Below, in pieces: positions 49,834 to 58,897 of a stretch of DNA of 64,000 bases. The position numbers were made by a program, and so were the translations under genes. Origin of the DNA: Kluyvera ascorbata_C (lineage in GTDB: Bacteria > Pseudomonadota > Gammaproteobacteria > Enterobacterales > Enterobacteriaceae). The notes beneath the pieces are model-generated. The model did no database searches. It had not been told where the DNA came from and worked only from the letters and a program-made list of their open reading frames with translations. Each line of letters begins with the position of its first letter. Position 1 is the first letter of the stretch. The stretch spans positions 62,001 to 126,000 of the forward strand of contig NZ_JBIQOI010000011.1 in NCBI RefSeq assembly GCF_044197065.1. Direction: 5' to 3'.

Positions 49834-50106
49834 ATGTTAACCGTTGATGTTGCCGCCGATATTGTCGCCAGCGGGATTAAAATCGTCATTGTTCTGGTCT
49901 GTGTTCTGGTCGTCCCGAGCCTGTTGGTGGGCCTGCTGGTCAGTATTTTCCAGGCCGTGACGCAAATTAACGAACAGACGCTCAGCTTTTTGCCTCGTCT
50001 TATCGTGACGCTGGTCGTACTGGGCGTATGTGGAAAATGGATGATCGTCCAGCTAAGCGATCTCTGCGTTCATCTGTTCACCCAGGCCGCTATCCTGGTG
50101 AATTGA
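49834..50106 (+). CDS. fliQ: Export gate protein FliQ (lateral)
   Basis: FliQ (90 residues) has two membrane helices (IKIVIVLVCVLVVPSLLVGLLVS and LPRLIVTLVVLGVCGKWM) joined by the conserved FQAVTQINEQTLSFLP loop. AAAGGA precedes the ATG. It is followed by fliR after one base. Confidence 0.96.
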   Translation: MLTVDVAADIVASGIKIVIVLVCVLVVPSLLVGLLVSIFQAVTQINEQTLSFLPRLIVTLVVLGVCGKWMIVQLSDLCVHLFTQAAILVN

Positions 50107-50107
50107 T

Positions 50108-50890
50108 ATGCGTGAAATCGATATTACCCAGCTCAGCGCTCTGGTTTTGGGACTCTGGTTCCCCTTCGTGCGCATTATGGCGTTTATGCACTACGTGCCG
50201 GTGTTTGATAACGCCGTGCTGACCGTGCGGGTGCGCATTATTTTGTCGCTGTCGCTGGCGATTATCATTACCCCGCTTATTCCGCACCCGGTACCGACCA
50301 ACCTGCTGTCGATAAACAGCGTGATCCTCACCGTGGAGCAAATTGCCTGGGGGATGCTCTTTGGGCTGATGCTGCAATTTCTGTTCCTCGCGCTACAGCT
50401 TGCCGGGCAGATCCTCTCGTTCAACATGGGGATGAGTATGGCGGTGATGAACGATCCGAGCAGCGGCGCGTCGACGACGGTGTTGTCCGAGATGATCAAC
50501 ATCTACGCCATCCTGCTCTTTTTCGCGATGGACGGGCACCTGCTTCTGGTCAGTATTCTCTATAAAGGCTTCACCTACTGGCCGATTGGCAACGCGCTGC
50601 ATCCGCAGACGCTGCGCACCATATCACTGGCATTAAGCTGGGTTATCGCCTCCGCGATGCTGTTAGCGCTGCCAACAACCTTCATTATGCTGGTTGTGCA
50701 GGGCAGCTTCGGCCTGCTCAACCGTATATCACCGGCGCTGAACCTCTACTCGCTTGGCTTCCCGATTAACATGCTGGCGGGCATGGTGTGCTTCGGTACC
50801 CTGCTCTATAACCTGCCTGACCACTATCTACATCTGGCCGACTTCGTTTTACAGCAGCTTGATGCGCTAAAGGGGCACTATGGCGGATAA
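50108..50890 (+). CDS. fliR: Export gate protein FliR (lateral)
   Basis: FliR (260 residues, E. coli 261) is a polytopic gate subunit. Signatures: FVRIMAFMHYVPVFDN, QLAGQILSFNMGMSMAVMNDPSSG and VVQGSFGLLNRISPALNLYSLGFP. About six membrane segments are visible. It overlaps flhB by 11 nt. Confidence 0.96.
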   Translation: MREIDITQLSALVLGLWFPFVRIMAFMHYVPVFDNAVLTVRVRIILSLSLAIIITPLIPHPVPTNLLSINSVILTVEQIAWGMLFGLMLQFLFLALQLAGQILSFNMGMSMAVMNDPSSGASTTVLSEMINIYAILLFFAMDGHLLLVSILYKGFTYWPIGNALHPQTLRTISLALSWVIASAMLLALPTTFIMLVVQGSFGLLNRISPALNLYSLGFPINMLAGMVCFGTLLYNLPDHYLHLADFVLQQLDALKGHYGG

Positions 50891-52019
50891 CAGCAGCGAC
50901 GAAAAAACAGAAAAACCCTCGGCGCAAAAACTTCGCAAAGCCAGACAAGACGGGCAGCTCCCACGCTCCAAAGATATGGGCATGTCCGCGAGCCTGTTCG
51001 CCGCCTTTATGGTGCTGTCCAGCAGCTTTCCCTGGTATGAAGATTTTGTCCGCGAGAGTTTTATCAGCGTGCATCAGTACGCGCAGAACATTAACGACCC
51101 GGAGATTATCAGCCAGTTTTTACGTCACCATCTGCTGATCCTGGGCAAGTTTATTCTGACGCTGCTGCCGATGCCGCTGGCGGCGTCGGTCGCTTCACTG
51201 GTGCCAGGCGGCTGGCTGTTTCTGCCGAAAAAGATCCTGCCGGATTTCTCGAAACTCAGCCCACTGAAGGGAATAGGCCGTCTGTTTTCATCCGATCATC
51301 TGGTGGATACCGGCAAGATGACGATCAAAGCGATCATTCTGTTGATCATGCTGTGGATTAGCCTGCGCAATAACGTGATGACGTTTCTGGGCCTACAGGA
51401 ACTCTTTTTCAAGCAGGCGGTGGCCGATGGCCTGTCGCTGTACGCCAGCGTGATGCAGAACTTTGTCATCCTGTTTATTTTCTTTGCCCTTATCGATGTA
51501 CCGCTGGCCCGTAAGATGTTTATCAAAGGGCTGAAGATGACCAAGCAGGAAGTCAAAGAAGAGTATAAAAATCAGGAAGGTAAACCTGAGGTCAAAGCGA
51601 AAATCCGCCGCCTTCAGCGGCAGATGGCAATGGGGCAGATCCGCAAAGTCGTGCCGAAAGCCAATGTTGTCATCACCAACCCGACTCACTATGCCGTTGC
51701 CCTGCAATATGATCTCGACCGCGCCGCCGCGCCTTTTGTCGTCGCTAAAGGGACGGATGAGATTGCACTCTATATTCGTCAGGTGGCCACCGAACACAGC
51801 ATCGAGATAGTCGAGTTTCCCAAGCTGGCGCGCTCGGTCTATTACACCACGCAGGTTAATCAGCAGATCCCCTTCCAGCTGTATCGGGCGATTGCGCATG
51901 TCCTGACCTACGTCCTGCAAATGAAACACTGGCGCGATGGCGCACAGCAGCGCCCGTCACTGAACAGACATATATCCATTCCGAAAGAGGTCCTTAAACT
52001 GGATGCCGAAAATAACTAA
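50880..52019 (+). CDS. flhB: Export switch protein FlhB (lateral)
   Basis: FlhB controls the hook-to-filament substrate switch with FliK (LafE). The 379 residues (382 in E. coli) begin DEKTEKPSAQKLRKARQDGQ and have four membrane segments. The autocleavage site NPTH is intact in VVITNPTHYAVALQYD. It overlaps flhA by 17 nt. Confidence 0.97.
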   Translation: MADNSSDEKTEKPSAQKLRKARQDGQLPRSKDMGMSASLFAAFMVLSSSFPWYEDFVRESFISVHQYAQNINDPEIISQFLRHHLLILGKFILTLLPMPLAASVASLVPGGWLFLPKKILPDFSKLSPLKGIGRLFSSDHLVDTGKMTIKAIILLIMLWISLRNNVMTFLGLQELFFKQAVADGLSLYASVMQNFVILFIFFALIDVPLARKMFIKGLKMTKQEVKEEYKNQEGKPEVKAKIRRLQRQMAMGQIRKVVPKANVVITNPTHYAVALQYDLDRAAAPFVVAKGTDEIALYIRQVATEHSIEIVEFPKLARSVYYTTQVNQQIPFQLYRAIAHVLTYVLQMKHWRDGAQQRPSLNRHISIPKEVLKLDAENN

Positions 52020-54096
52020 ACACCTTCTGGCGGTGCTGCGTAACGGCAGCATTGGCGTACCGCTGGTCATTCTCTGTATTCTGGCGATGGTTATCCTGCC
52101 GCTGCCGCCAGCGTTACTGGACATTCTGTTTACCTTTAACATTGTGCTTGCGGTGCTGGTGTTGCTGGTGAGCGTGTCGGCAAAACGTCCGCTGGAATTC
52201 AGCCTGTTCCCGACCATCTTGCTTATCACCACGCTGATGCGACTGACGCTGAACGTCGCTTCGACGCGCGTGGTGCTGCTGCACGGTCATATGGGCGCAG
52301 GCGCGGCCGGTAAGGTTATTGAATCTTTCGGTCAGGTCGTTATTGGCGGTAACTTTGTGGTGGGCTTCGTGGTGTTCATCATCCTGATGATCATCAACTT
52401 CATCGTGGTGACCAAAGGGGCAGAGCGTATTTCCGAAGTCTCCGCCCGCTTCACCCTCGATGCGATGCCGGGCAAACAGATGGCTATCGATGCCGACCTT
52501 AACGCCGGGCTTATCAATCAGGCTCAGGCCCAGACACGACGCAAAGATGTGGCGGGTGAGGCTGACTTCTATGGCGCGATGGACGGGGCGTCGAAATTCG
52601 TGCGTGGCGATGCCATCGCCGGGATGATGATCCTTGCCATCAATCTTATCGGCGGCGTGTGCATCGGGATTTTCAAATACAACCTGAGCGCGGAGGCGGC
52701 CTTCCAGCAGTACGTGCTGATGACCATCGGTGACGGTCTGGTCGCGCAGATCCCTTCCCTGCTGCTCTCCACCGCCGCGGCAATCATCGTGACCCGCATC
52801 AGCGATAACGGCGATATTGCCACCGACGTGCGGACCCAGTTGCTGGCGACGCCATCGATTCTGTATACCGCTACCGGCATTATGTTCGTGCTGGCTATCG
52901 TCCCTGGGATGCCGCACTTCCCGTTCCTCGCCTTCAGTGCGCTGTTGGGCTTTACCGCCTGGCGCATGAGCAAGCGCCCGAAAGCCGCCGAACACGAGGA
53001 AAAAAGCCTCGAAACGCTGACCAAAACCATTACTGAAAATGCCGAGCAGGTGGTCAGTTGGGAAACCATTCCGCTGATTGAACCCATCAGCCTTAGCCTG
53101 GGGTACAAACTGGTTTCTCTGGTGGATAAGTCGAAGGGTAACCCGCTCACCCAGCGTATTCGCGGGGTGCGGCAGGTCATTTCAGACACCAATGGCGTGC
53201 TGCTGCCGGAGATTCGCATTCGTGAAAACTTCCGTCTCAAGGCCAGCCAGTACGCCATTTACATCAATGGGATTAAAGCGGATGAGGCCGATATCCCCGC
53301 AGATAAACTGATGGCGCTGCCCTCGAGCGAGACCTATGGTGAAATCGATGGCGTGATGGGGAACGACCCGGCCTACGGGATGCCGGTTACCTGGATCCAG
53401 CCCGCGCAAAAGGCAAAAGCGTTGAATATGGGGTATCAGGTGATCGACAGCGCCAGCGTTATCGCCACCCATGTGAATAAGGTCATTCGCAACCATATTC
53501 CCGATCTGTTTAACTACGACGACATCACTCAACTGCATAATCGCCTCTCTTCTATGGCCCCAAGGCTGGCGGAAGACCTCAGCGCGGCGCTGAACTACAG
53601 CCATCTGTTAAAGGTGTATCGGGCGCTGCTGATTGAAGGCGTATCGCTACGGGATATCGTCACTATCGCCACGGTGCTGGTCGCTAGCAGCGCGACAACT
53701 AAAGATCCGATTCTGCTGGTTGCCGATGTTCGTCTGGCGCTACGCCGAAGCATCACCCACCCGCTGGTACGCAAGCAGGAGTTGACGGTATATACCCTGA
53801 ATAACGAGCTGGAAAACCTGCTGTCTAACGTCGTGAATCAGGCCCAGCAGAGTGGAAAAGTGATGCTCGACAGCGTGCCAGTTGATCCGAATATGCTCAA
53901 CCAATTCCAGACCAATATGCCGCAGGTGAAAGAACAGATGAAGGCGGCCGGTAAAGAGCCCGTACTGCTGGTCGCTCCACAATTACGTCCGCTGCTGGCA
54001 CGCTATGCCCGCCTTTTTTCTCCGGGTCTGCATGTGCTTTCTTATAACGAAGTTCCCGATGAGCTGGAATTAAAAATCATGGGAGCATTAAGCTAA
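52003..54096 (+). CDS. flhA: Export gate protein FlhA (lateral)
   Basis: FlhA is the nonameric export-gate protein that docks chaperone-substrate complexes. The 697 residues (692 in E. coli) have eight N-terminal membrane segments. The conserved cytoplasmic loop ISEVSARFTLDAMPGKQMAI and AINLIGGVCIGI are present. A large C-terminal domain follows. In K-12 the equivalent (fhiA/lfhA) is a remnant; here it is whole. Confidence 0.97.
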   Translation: MPKITKHLLAVLRNGSIGVPLVILCILAMVILPLPPALLDILFTFNIVLAVLVLLVSVSAKRPLEFSLFPTILLITTLMRLTLNVASTRVVLLHGHMGAGAAGKVIESFGQVVIGGNFVVGFVVFIILMIINFIVVTKGAERISEVSARFTLDAMPGKQMAIDADLNAGLINQAQAQTRRKDVAGEADFYGAMDGASKFVRGDAIAGMMILAINLIGGVCIGIFKYNLSAEAAFQQYVLMTIGDGLVAQIPSLLLSTAAAIIVTRISDNGDIATDVRTQLLATPSILYTATGIMFVLAIVPGMPHFPFLAFSALLGFTAWRMSKRPKAAEHEEKSLETLTKTITENAEQVVSWETIPLIEPISLSLGYKLVSLVDKSKGNPLTQRIRGVRQVISDTNGVLLPEIRIRENFRLKASQYAIYINGIKADEADIPADKLMALPSSETYGEIDGVMGNDPAYGMPVTWIQPAQKAKALNMGYQVIDSASVIATHVNKVIRNHIPDLFNYDDITQLHNRLSSMAPRLAEDLSAALNYSHLLKVYRALLIEGVSLRDIVTIATVLVASSATTKDPILLVADVRLALRRSITHPLVRKQELTVYTLNNELENLLSNVVNQAQQSGKVMLDSVPVDPNMLNQFQTNMPQVKEQMKAAGKEPVLLVAPQLRPLLARYARLFSPGLHVLSYNEVPDELELKIMGALS

Positions 54097-54108
54097 ATAA
54101 ATATATAG

Positions 54109-54146
54109 AGCGACAATTAAGTTTCGTCCTGATTTGTCGCTTTATA
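54109..54146 (+). terminator. Candidate terminator after flhA
   Basis: AGCGACAA (54109-54116) pairs with TTGTCGCT (54134-54141) across a 17-nt loop, followed by TTAT. It ends the fliM-flhA operon 12 bp past the flhA stop. The loop is long, so strength is uncertain. Confidence 0.5.
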
Positions 54147-54211
54147 GTTCTGAACATACCAGGGAAGGTGTGTTTCTCCAGAAAATGTTTATTATCAGGG
54201 ATAATCATGTG

Positions 54212-54508
54212 ATGAGAGATGAAAAAGTAAAAAGGAATTTTGCTTACCGCTCCGGGCATCATCCGCGGCGCCAATATTCTCCAACTTTTATGGAATTCGT
54301 GCATCGTCAGGAAGAACGGCAGGAACACCATGAACAGGAGATGAGTCAACACGCTCCTTGCGGTAAATCAGCAGACAATCAACGATATCATCCCATCCCG
54401 GACACTTTTGATACCCCGCCCGTGCCGCTGATTAACACCTTTGACCTCTTTCTGGCAGCCGCGCTGATGTTTCTTTTCATCAGCATGCTGCTGCTATTTA
54501 TGAATTAA
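54212..54508 (+). CDS. Small single-pass membrane protein of unknown function
   Basis: From the ATG at 54212 (GGGA 10 nt upstream) the product has 98 residues: a basic, His-rich and Gln/Glu-rich N-terminal part (FAYRSGHHPRRQYSP, RQEERQEHHEQEMSQH) and one C-terminal membrane helix (LINTFDLFLAAALMFLFISMLLLFMN). I recognise no family. It lies just past flhA and its stop overlaps that of the convergent yafL by 4 nt. K-12 carries rayT (yafM) in about this place. It could belong to the lateral system, but only position suggests that. Confidence 0.65.
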   Translation: MRDEKVKRNFAYRSGHHPRRQYSPTFMEFVHRQEERQEHHEQEMSQHAPCGKSADNQRYHPIPDTFDTPPVPLINTFDLFLAAALMFLFISMLLLFMN

Positions 54509-55266
54509 AGCACCGTGTTCTCTGTCAGGATCCGTCGAGCGCCAAGATAGTGATCCTGCCAGAACATATCCGCTAAATGGCTAACACGAACAGTTTCTCC
54601 GGTACGCGGTGATTCAATAAAGTCGCCGTTGCCCAGATAGACCCCCATATGATCCGCAATCTCTTGGCTATGAATATGGAAGAAGAGCAGATCGCCGCGA
54701 CGCAGATCGTTATTTGCTACGATCGTCGCACGACGATAGTGATACATTTCATTCGCCGTCCGCGGTAATTTTTCCGCGAGGATCTTATTGTAGGCGTAAA
54801 ATATCAGACCACTACAGTCAAATCCCCGATCGGGATTAACGCCTCCCCAGATATACGGTTTTCCCAACTGCTGTTCAAGACGGTGAATCGCAACTTCGGT
54901 CATATTATGCAGATGGTCGCTATTGAGGAAATGCGGGTTTTCAGCCAGCGCTTTCCAGTGACGATCGCTGGCCTTAAGCGGGCCCGGAAACCACTCCGGG
55001 TGCTGCTTAATCAGCAGGCGGTTCTGTTGGCGCAGCGCTTTCTTACTCTCTGCGTCGCCCACCACAATGTAGCTGGCCTGCTTTTTCAGCTTCGCATGAT
55101 ATGCCCCCCACAGCTTTTCCCGGTTCTGCATACGCAGCGAAGCGCCATAGCTTAGCGAAGCATGGGCGGCAGGCTTGTGGGTATGCGCAATAGCAAACGG
55201 ACTCAGCGTCATGCAGGCCAACAATGCGGTGGACAGAAAGCGGGTCGATGTAGAGGGGGAAGCCAT
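54505..55266 (-). CDS. yafL: NlpC/P60-family peptidoglycan endopeptidase YafL
   Basis: The 253-residue product has an N-terminal signal peptide (STALLACMTLSPFAIAH) and a C-terminal NlpC/P60 domain. The catalytic cysteine is in RGFDCSGLIFYAYN, the histidine in ADHMGVYLGNGDFIES. LGKPYIWGGVNPDRGFDCSG is the usual entry motif. Such enzymes cut the D-Glu-DAP bond in the periplasm. It lies downstream of the nqr operon on the same strand, separated by a terminator. Confidence 0.9.
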   Translation of the reverse strand: MASPSTSTRFLSTALLACMTLSPFAIAHTHKPAAHASLSYGASLRMQNREKLWGAYHAKLKKQASYIVVGDAESKKALRQQNRLLIKQHPEWFPGPLKASDRHWKALAENPHFLNSDHLHNMTEVAIHRLEQQLGKPYIWGGVNPDRGFDCSGLIFYAYNKILAEKLPRTANEMYHYRRATIVANNDLRRGDLLFFHIHSQEIADHMGVYLGNGDFIESPRTGETVRVSHLADMFWQDHYLGARRILTENTVL

Positions 55267-55373
55267 GAAAACCTTTCAACCGTGAAACGTTGAAACAGTC
55301 TACGTTGGCAGGGTTTACGCCAGGATTAATTCTCGATTATTAATCAATTAATAATTATATTTCATCACGTTAA

Positions 55374-55406
55374 ATAACCCGGCTGATGGGCATCATACCG
55401 GGTTAT
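55374..55406 (-). terminator. Terminator of the nqr operon
   Basis: On the minus strand ATAACCCGG pairs with CCGGGTTAT across a 15-nt loop that itself contains GATG/CATC, followed by TTTAACG. It lies 9 bp past the nqrM stop. Confidence 0.75.
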
Positions 55407-55414
55407 CCGTCGAT

Positions 55415-55633
55415 TTACAGGATACGGTTCTGCTGGCGCTGTGCTTCCCGAGCCATGCGTTTTTTACGCGCATCACAGGGTTCAGGGCAATCGCATACCT
55501 TTTCCAACCCCAGCGATGAAATCCCCCCGCAGCTTCCCTGTAGGCTTTTCCGCTTGACCAGATAGCCAAGCGACATGCCGAAGATAACCAGCAAGAAAAT
55601 GCAGAAGGTCGCCAGAAAGACCGTTAACATCAT
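55415..55633 (-). CDS. nqrM: Na+-NQR maturation protein NqrM
   Basis: NqrM (DUF539) is needed to supply iron for the cysteine-ligated Fe centre between NqrD and NqrE. The 72 residues have an N-terminal membrane helix (LATFCIFLLVIFGMSLGYLV) and the conserved cysteine motif SCGGISSLGLEKVCDCPEPC. Its ATG overlaps the nqrF stop by one base. In many genomes apbE lies between nqrF and nqrM; here it does not. Confidence 0.94.
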   Translation of the reverse strand: MMLTVFLATFCIFLLVIFGMSLGYLVKRKSLQGSCGGISSLGLEKVCDCPEPCDARKKRMAREAQRQQNRIL

Positions 55634-56856
55634 CAGCCTCCAAAGTCATCGAGCATGATGTTCTCATCCTCAACGCCCAGCTCTTTGAGCATTTTGATAA
55701 CCGCCGCGTTCATCATTGGTGGCCCACACATATAGAATTCGCAATCTTCCGGTGCCGGGTGGTCACGCAGGTAGTTTTCATACAGGACGTTGTGAATAAA
55801 GCCAGTATAGCCCGTCCAGTTATCTTCCGGCAGCGCGTCAGAGAGCGCAATATGGAAGGTAAAGTTCGGGTTTTCTTGAGCCAGCTTTTCAAATTCGTCC
55901 TGGTAGAACATTTCGCGCAGGGAACGCGCGCCGTACCAGAAGCTTATTTTGCGGTTGCTATGCAGGCGTTTAAGCTGGTCAAAGATATGCGAACGCATCG
56001 GTGCCATCCCCGCACCACCGCCGATAAATACCATTTCCGCCTCGGTCTCTTTGGCAAAGAATTCACCAAACGGACCAGAGATCGTCACCTTATCGCCCGC
56101 TTTCAGCGACCAGATATACGAAGACATAATTCCCGGCGGAACGTCAGGCGCGGACGGCGGCGGCGTGGCGATACGCACGTTGAGCATGATAATGCCCTTT
56201 TCGTCCGGATAGTTTGCCATCGAGTAGGCGCGCAGGGTCGGCTCTTTCACGTCGGAGACGTAGCGGAAGAGATTAAATTTATCCCAGTCACCGCGATATT
56301 CGTCCGGCACGTCAAAGTCGGCGTAGGCCACTTTATGCGGTGGGCATTCAATCTGAATATAACCCCCAGCACGGAACGGCACGCTTTCGCCAGCAGGAAT
56401 CGCGAGCTTCAACTCTTTAATAAACGTCGCTTTGTTATCGTTGGAGATAACTTCACATTCCCACTTCTTCACGCCAAACACTTCGTCCGGCAGTTCGATT
56501 TTCATGTCCTGGCGCACGGCAACCTGACAGGCCAGACGGCAGCCTTCTTTGGCTTCTCGCTTCGTAATATGCGAAAGCTCGGTCGGCAGAATGTCACCGC
56601 CGCCCTCTTTCACCTTTACCCGGCACTGCCCGCAGGAACCGCCGCCGCCACAGGCGGACGAGATAAAAATGCCGTTGCTGGAGAGCGTATTCAACAGCTT
56701 GTCGCCGGCTGGCGTTTTGATCTGCTTGTCGGCTTCGTTGTTGATTTCAATCACCACGTCGCCGGCGTTCACCAGCTTCGATTTGGCGAAGAGAATCAGC
56801 ACCGACAGCACCAGCACAATCAGCGTAAACATGGCTACGCCAAGTAATATTTCCAT
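55633..56856 (-). CDS. nqrF: Na+-translocating NADH:quinone reductase subunit F
   Basis: NqrF is the NADH entry subunit. The 407 residues have an N-terminal membrane helix (about 3-25), a 2Fe-2S ferredoxin domain with SACGGGGSCGQC (C69, C75, C78) and C110, an FAD domain (LRAYSMANYPDE) and an NADH domain (FIGGGAGMAPMRSH; EFYMCGPPMMNAAV). All expected ligands are present. Confidence 0.97.
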   Translation of the reverse strand: MEILLGVAMFTLIVLVLSVLILFAKSKLVNAGDVVIEINNEADKQIKTPAGDKLLNTLSSNGIFISSACGGGGSCGQCRVKVKEGGGDILPTELSHITKREAKEGCRLACQVAVRQDMKIELPDEVFGVKKWECEVISNDNKATFIKELKLAIPAGESVPFRAGGYIQIECPPHKVAYADFDVPDEYRGDWDKFNLFRYVSDVKEPTLRAYSMANYPDEKGIIMLNVRIATPPPSAPDVPPGIMSSYIWSLKAGDKVTISGPFGEFFAKETEAEMVFIGGGAGMAPMRSHIFDQLKRLHSNRKISFWYGARSLREMFYQDEFEKLAQENPNFTFHIALSDALPEDNWTGYTGFIHNVLYENYLRDHPAPEDCEFYMCGPPMMNAAVIKMLKELGVEDENIMLDDFGG

Positions 56857-56868
56857 AATTAACGGCCC

Positions 56869-57465
56869 TTATAGCTGCACACCGGAGAATGACATAAAAC
56901 CAAGCGCCATTAGTCCGGTGGTGATAAAGGTTATCCCTAAGCCGCGCAGTCCCGCAGGCACGTTTGAGTACTTCATCTTTTCGCGAATGCCCGCCATGGC
57001 AACAATCGCCAGCGTCCAGCCAATGCCGGAACCAAAGCCGTAGACGATAGACTCGCTGAAGTTATAGTCGCGCTGCACCATAAACGAGACGCCGCCGAAG
57101 ATGGCGCAGTTCACCGCAATCAGCGGCAAGAAGATGCCGAGCGCGGTATAGAGCGACGGGAAGTACTTATCGAGGATCATCTCGAGGATCTGTACCAGCG
57201 CCGCAATCACCCCGATAAAGGTGATGAAGTTCAGGAAGCTGAGGTCAACACCCTCAACCAGCGCACCGTCGCGCAGCACCAGGTTATAGACCAGGTTGTT
57301 GATAGGCACCGACAGCCCCAGCACAACCGTTACCGCAACGCCAAGGCCGAACGCGGTAGAAACTTTCTTCGACACCGCGAGGAAAGTACACATCCCCAGG
57401 AAGAAGGCCAGCGCCATGTTCTCAACAAACACTGCGCGGACAAACAGGCTAATGTAATGAGCCAT
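56869..57465 (-). CDS. nqrE: Na+-translocating NADH:quinone reductase subunit E
   Basis: NqrE (198 residues) is a six-helix membrane subunit that with NqrD holds an iron centre between cysteines. It begins MAHYISLFVRAVFVENMALA with FFLGMCTFLAVSKKV, and the second half-site is LIAVNCAIFGGVSF. Both cysteines (in GMCTF and NCAIF) are kept. It lies 6 nt after nqrD. Confidence 0.97.
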   Translation of the reverse strand: MAHYISLFVRAVFVENMALAFFLGMCTFLAVSKKVSTAFGLGVAVTVVLGLSVPINNLVYNLVLRDGALVEGVDLSFLNFITFIGVIAALVQILEMILDKYFPSLYTALGIFLPLIAVNCAIFGGVSFMVQRDYNFSESIVYGFGSGIGWTLAIVAMAGIREKMKYSNVPAGLRGLGITFITTGLMALGFMSFSGVQL

Positions 57466-57471
57466 AATCGG

Positions 57472-58110
57472 TTACTCCTTTTCCTGCTGTTCTGGCTTCC
57501 AGCTACGCAGCGCCCAGATCAGCAAACCGATAATGAAAAATGCGCTCGGCGCGAGCAGGAACAGACCATTTGGCTGATACCAGCCGCCGTTCTGCACCGT
57601 TTCCAGCACCGTGATACCGAACAGCTTGCCGCTGCCGATAAGCTCACGCAGGAAGCCGACAATCAGCAGGATAGCGCCGTAGCCCAGCCCGTTGCCGATG
57701 CCGTCCATAAAGCTCGCCAGCGGTGGAGACTTCATGGCGTAGGCTTCTGCGCGCCCCATCACGATACAGTTGGTGATAATCAGCCCAACGAATACCGAGA
57801 GCTGTTTAGAGGTTTCGTAAGCGAACGCGCGCAGCAGCTGGTCGACGACAATAACCAATGAAGCAATGATTGCCATCTGCACGATAATGCGCACGCTGTT
57901 CGGAATGTGGTGGCGGATCATCGAGATAAACATGCTCGAGAATGCCGTCACCAGCGTCACCGCAATGGTCATCACGAAAGCCGTTTCCAGCTTGGTGGTG
58001 ACCGCCAGCGCCGAACAGACACCGAGCACCTGTAGCGCAATGGGGTTATTGGCGATAAGCGGGCCAACCAGCACGCGCTTCATCTCTTTCATATCACCCT
58101 GCTCAGCCAT
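57472..58110 (-). CDS. nqrD: Na+-translocating NADH:quinone reductase subunit D
   Basis: NqrD (212 residues) is the pseudo-twofold partner of NqrE. It contains QVLGVCSALAVTTKLETAFV and VGLIITNCIVMGRAEAYAM with the conserved cysteines, and six membrane segments. It overlaps nqrC by 8 nt. Confidence 0.97.
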   Translation of the reverse strand: MAEQGDMKEMKRVLVGPLIANNPIALQVLGVCSALAVTTKLETAFVMTIAVTLVTAFSSMFISMIRHHIPNSVRIIVQMAIIASLVIVVDQLLRAFAYETSKQLSVFVGLIITNCIVMGRAEAYAMKSPPLASFMDGIGNGLGYGAILLIVGFLRELIGSGKLFGITVLETVQNGGWYQPNGLFLLAPSAFFIIGLLIWALRSWKPEQQEKE

Positions 58111-58897
58111 GGTTCAGCCCTCCTTCACGCACCTGCTTCAGGAACGGGCCAAAGCCCATTTCACCCATCCAGAACTCAAAGCTATGCTGTACTCCGTTAG
58201 ACGTGAGCGTTGCCCCGGAGAGACCGTCAACGGCATAGAGATCGCCCTGCGGTGCCGCGCCTTTCATCACCCGCAGCGCCGGTTTACCGTTATCATCCAC
58301 CACGCGTTTTCCCACAAACTGCGCGCGCCAGTTCGGGTTTTCAATTTCACCGCCAAGGCCCGGGGTTTCCCCCTGGTCGTAATAGGTAATGCCACGGATG
58401 GTGCGACCGTCAGTATCCAGCGCCACAAAGGCGTACATCATCGACCACAGACCGTTTCCGTACACCGGCAGAACCATCTCCTGCACCTTCTGCTGTTCAT
58501 CTTTAATAAGATAAATTTCCACTACGTTACTGCGACGGCGAATGCCCGCAGGGTCTTCGCTGGAGGTCAGCTCAATGCTTTGTGCAGGGTCTTTCAGCGC
58601 CTGACTTTGGTTAAACTTCGCCGGGTCTTTGTCGAGGATAGCGCCGCTTTTCAAATCGACCAGTCTAGGTACCACGCGGGATGCGAACACATCAGCCACA
58701 TCGTCTGCTGACATTTTGTCGTGCATCAATCCCGCCACCGCCAGGATATTGCGCTGTTTATCCAGCGCGCGCTGCTCCTGCTGGCGTGGTTTCAACCCAA
58801 CGGCGGAGCCCGCCACGACGATAGAGCAGACCAGGCAAAGCACCAGCACCACCAGCAGCGTTTTGCCGATGCTATCGTTACTTTTGTTTTCAGCCAC
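58103..58897 (-). CDS. nqrC: Na+-translocating NADH:quinone reductase subunit C
   Basis: NqrC (264 residues) has one N-terminal membrane helix (about 11-33) and a periplasmic FMN domain. The covalent FMN site is T230 in VDGLSGATLTSNGV. Attachment needs the flavin transferase ApbE, which is not encoded beside the operon. It overlaps nqrB by 8 nt. Confidence 0.97.
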   Translation of the reverse strand: MAENKSNDSIGKTLLVVLVLCLVCSIVVAGSAVGLKPRQQEQRALDKQRNILAVAGLMHDKMSADDVADVFASRVVPRLVDLKSGAILDKDPAKFNQSQALKDPAQSIELTSSEDPAGIRRRSNVVEIYLIKDEQQKVQEMVLPVYGNGLWSMMYAFVALDTDGRTIRGITYYDQGETPGLGGEIENPNWRAQFVGKRVVDDNGKPALRVMKGAAPQGDLYAVDGLSGATLTSNGVQHSFEFWMGEMGFGPFLKQVREGGLNHG

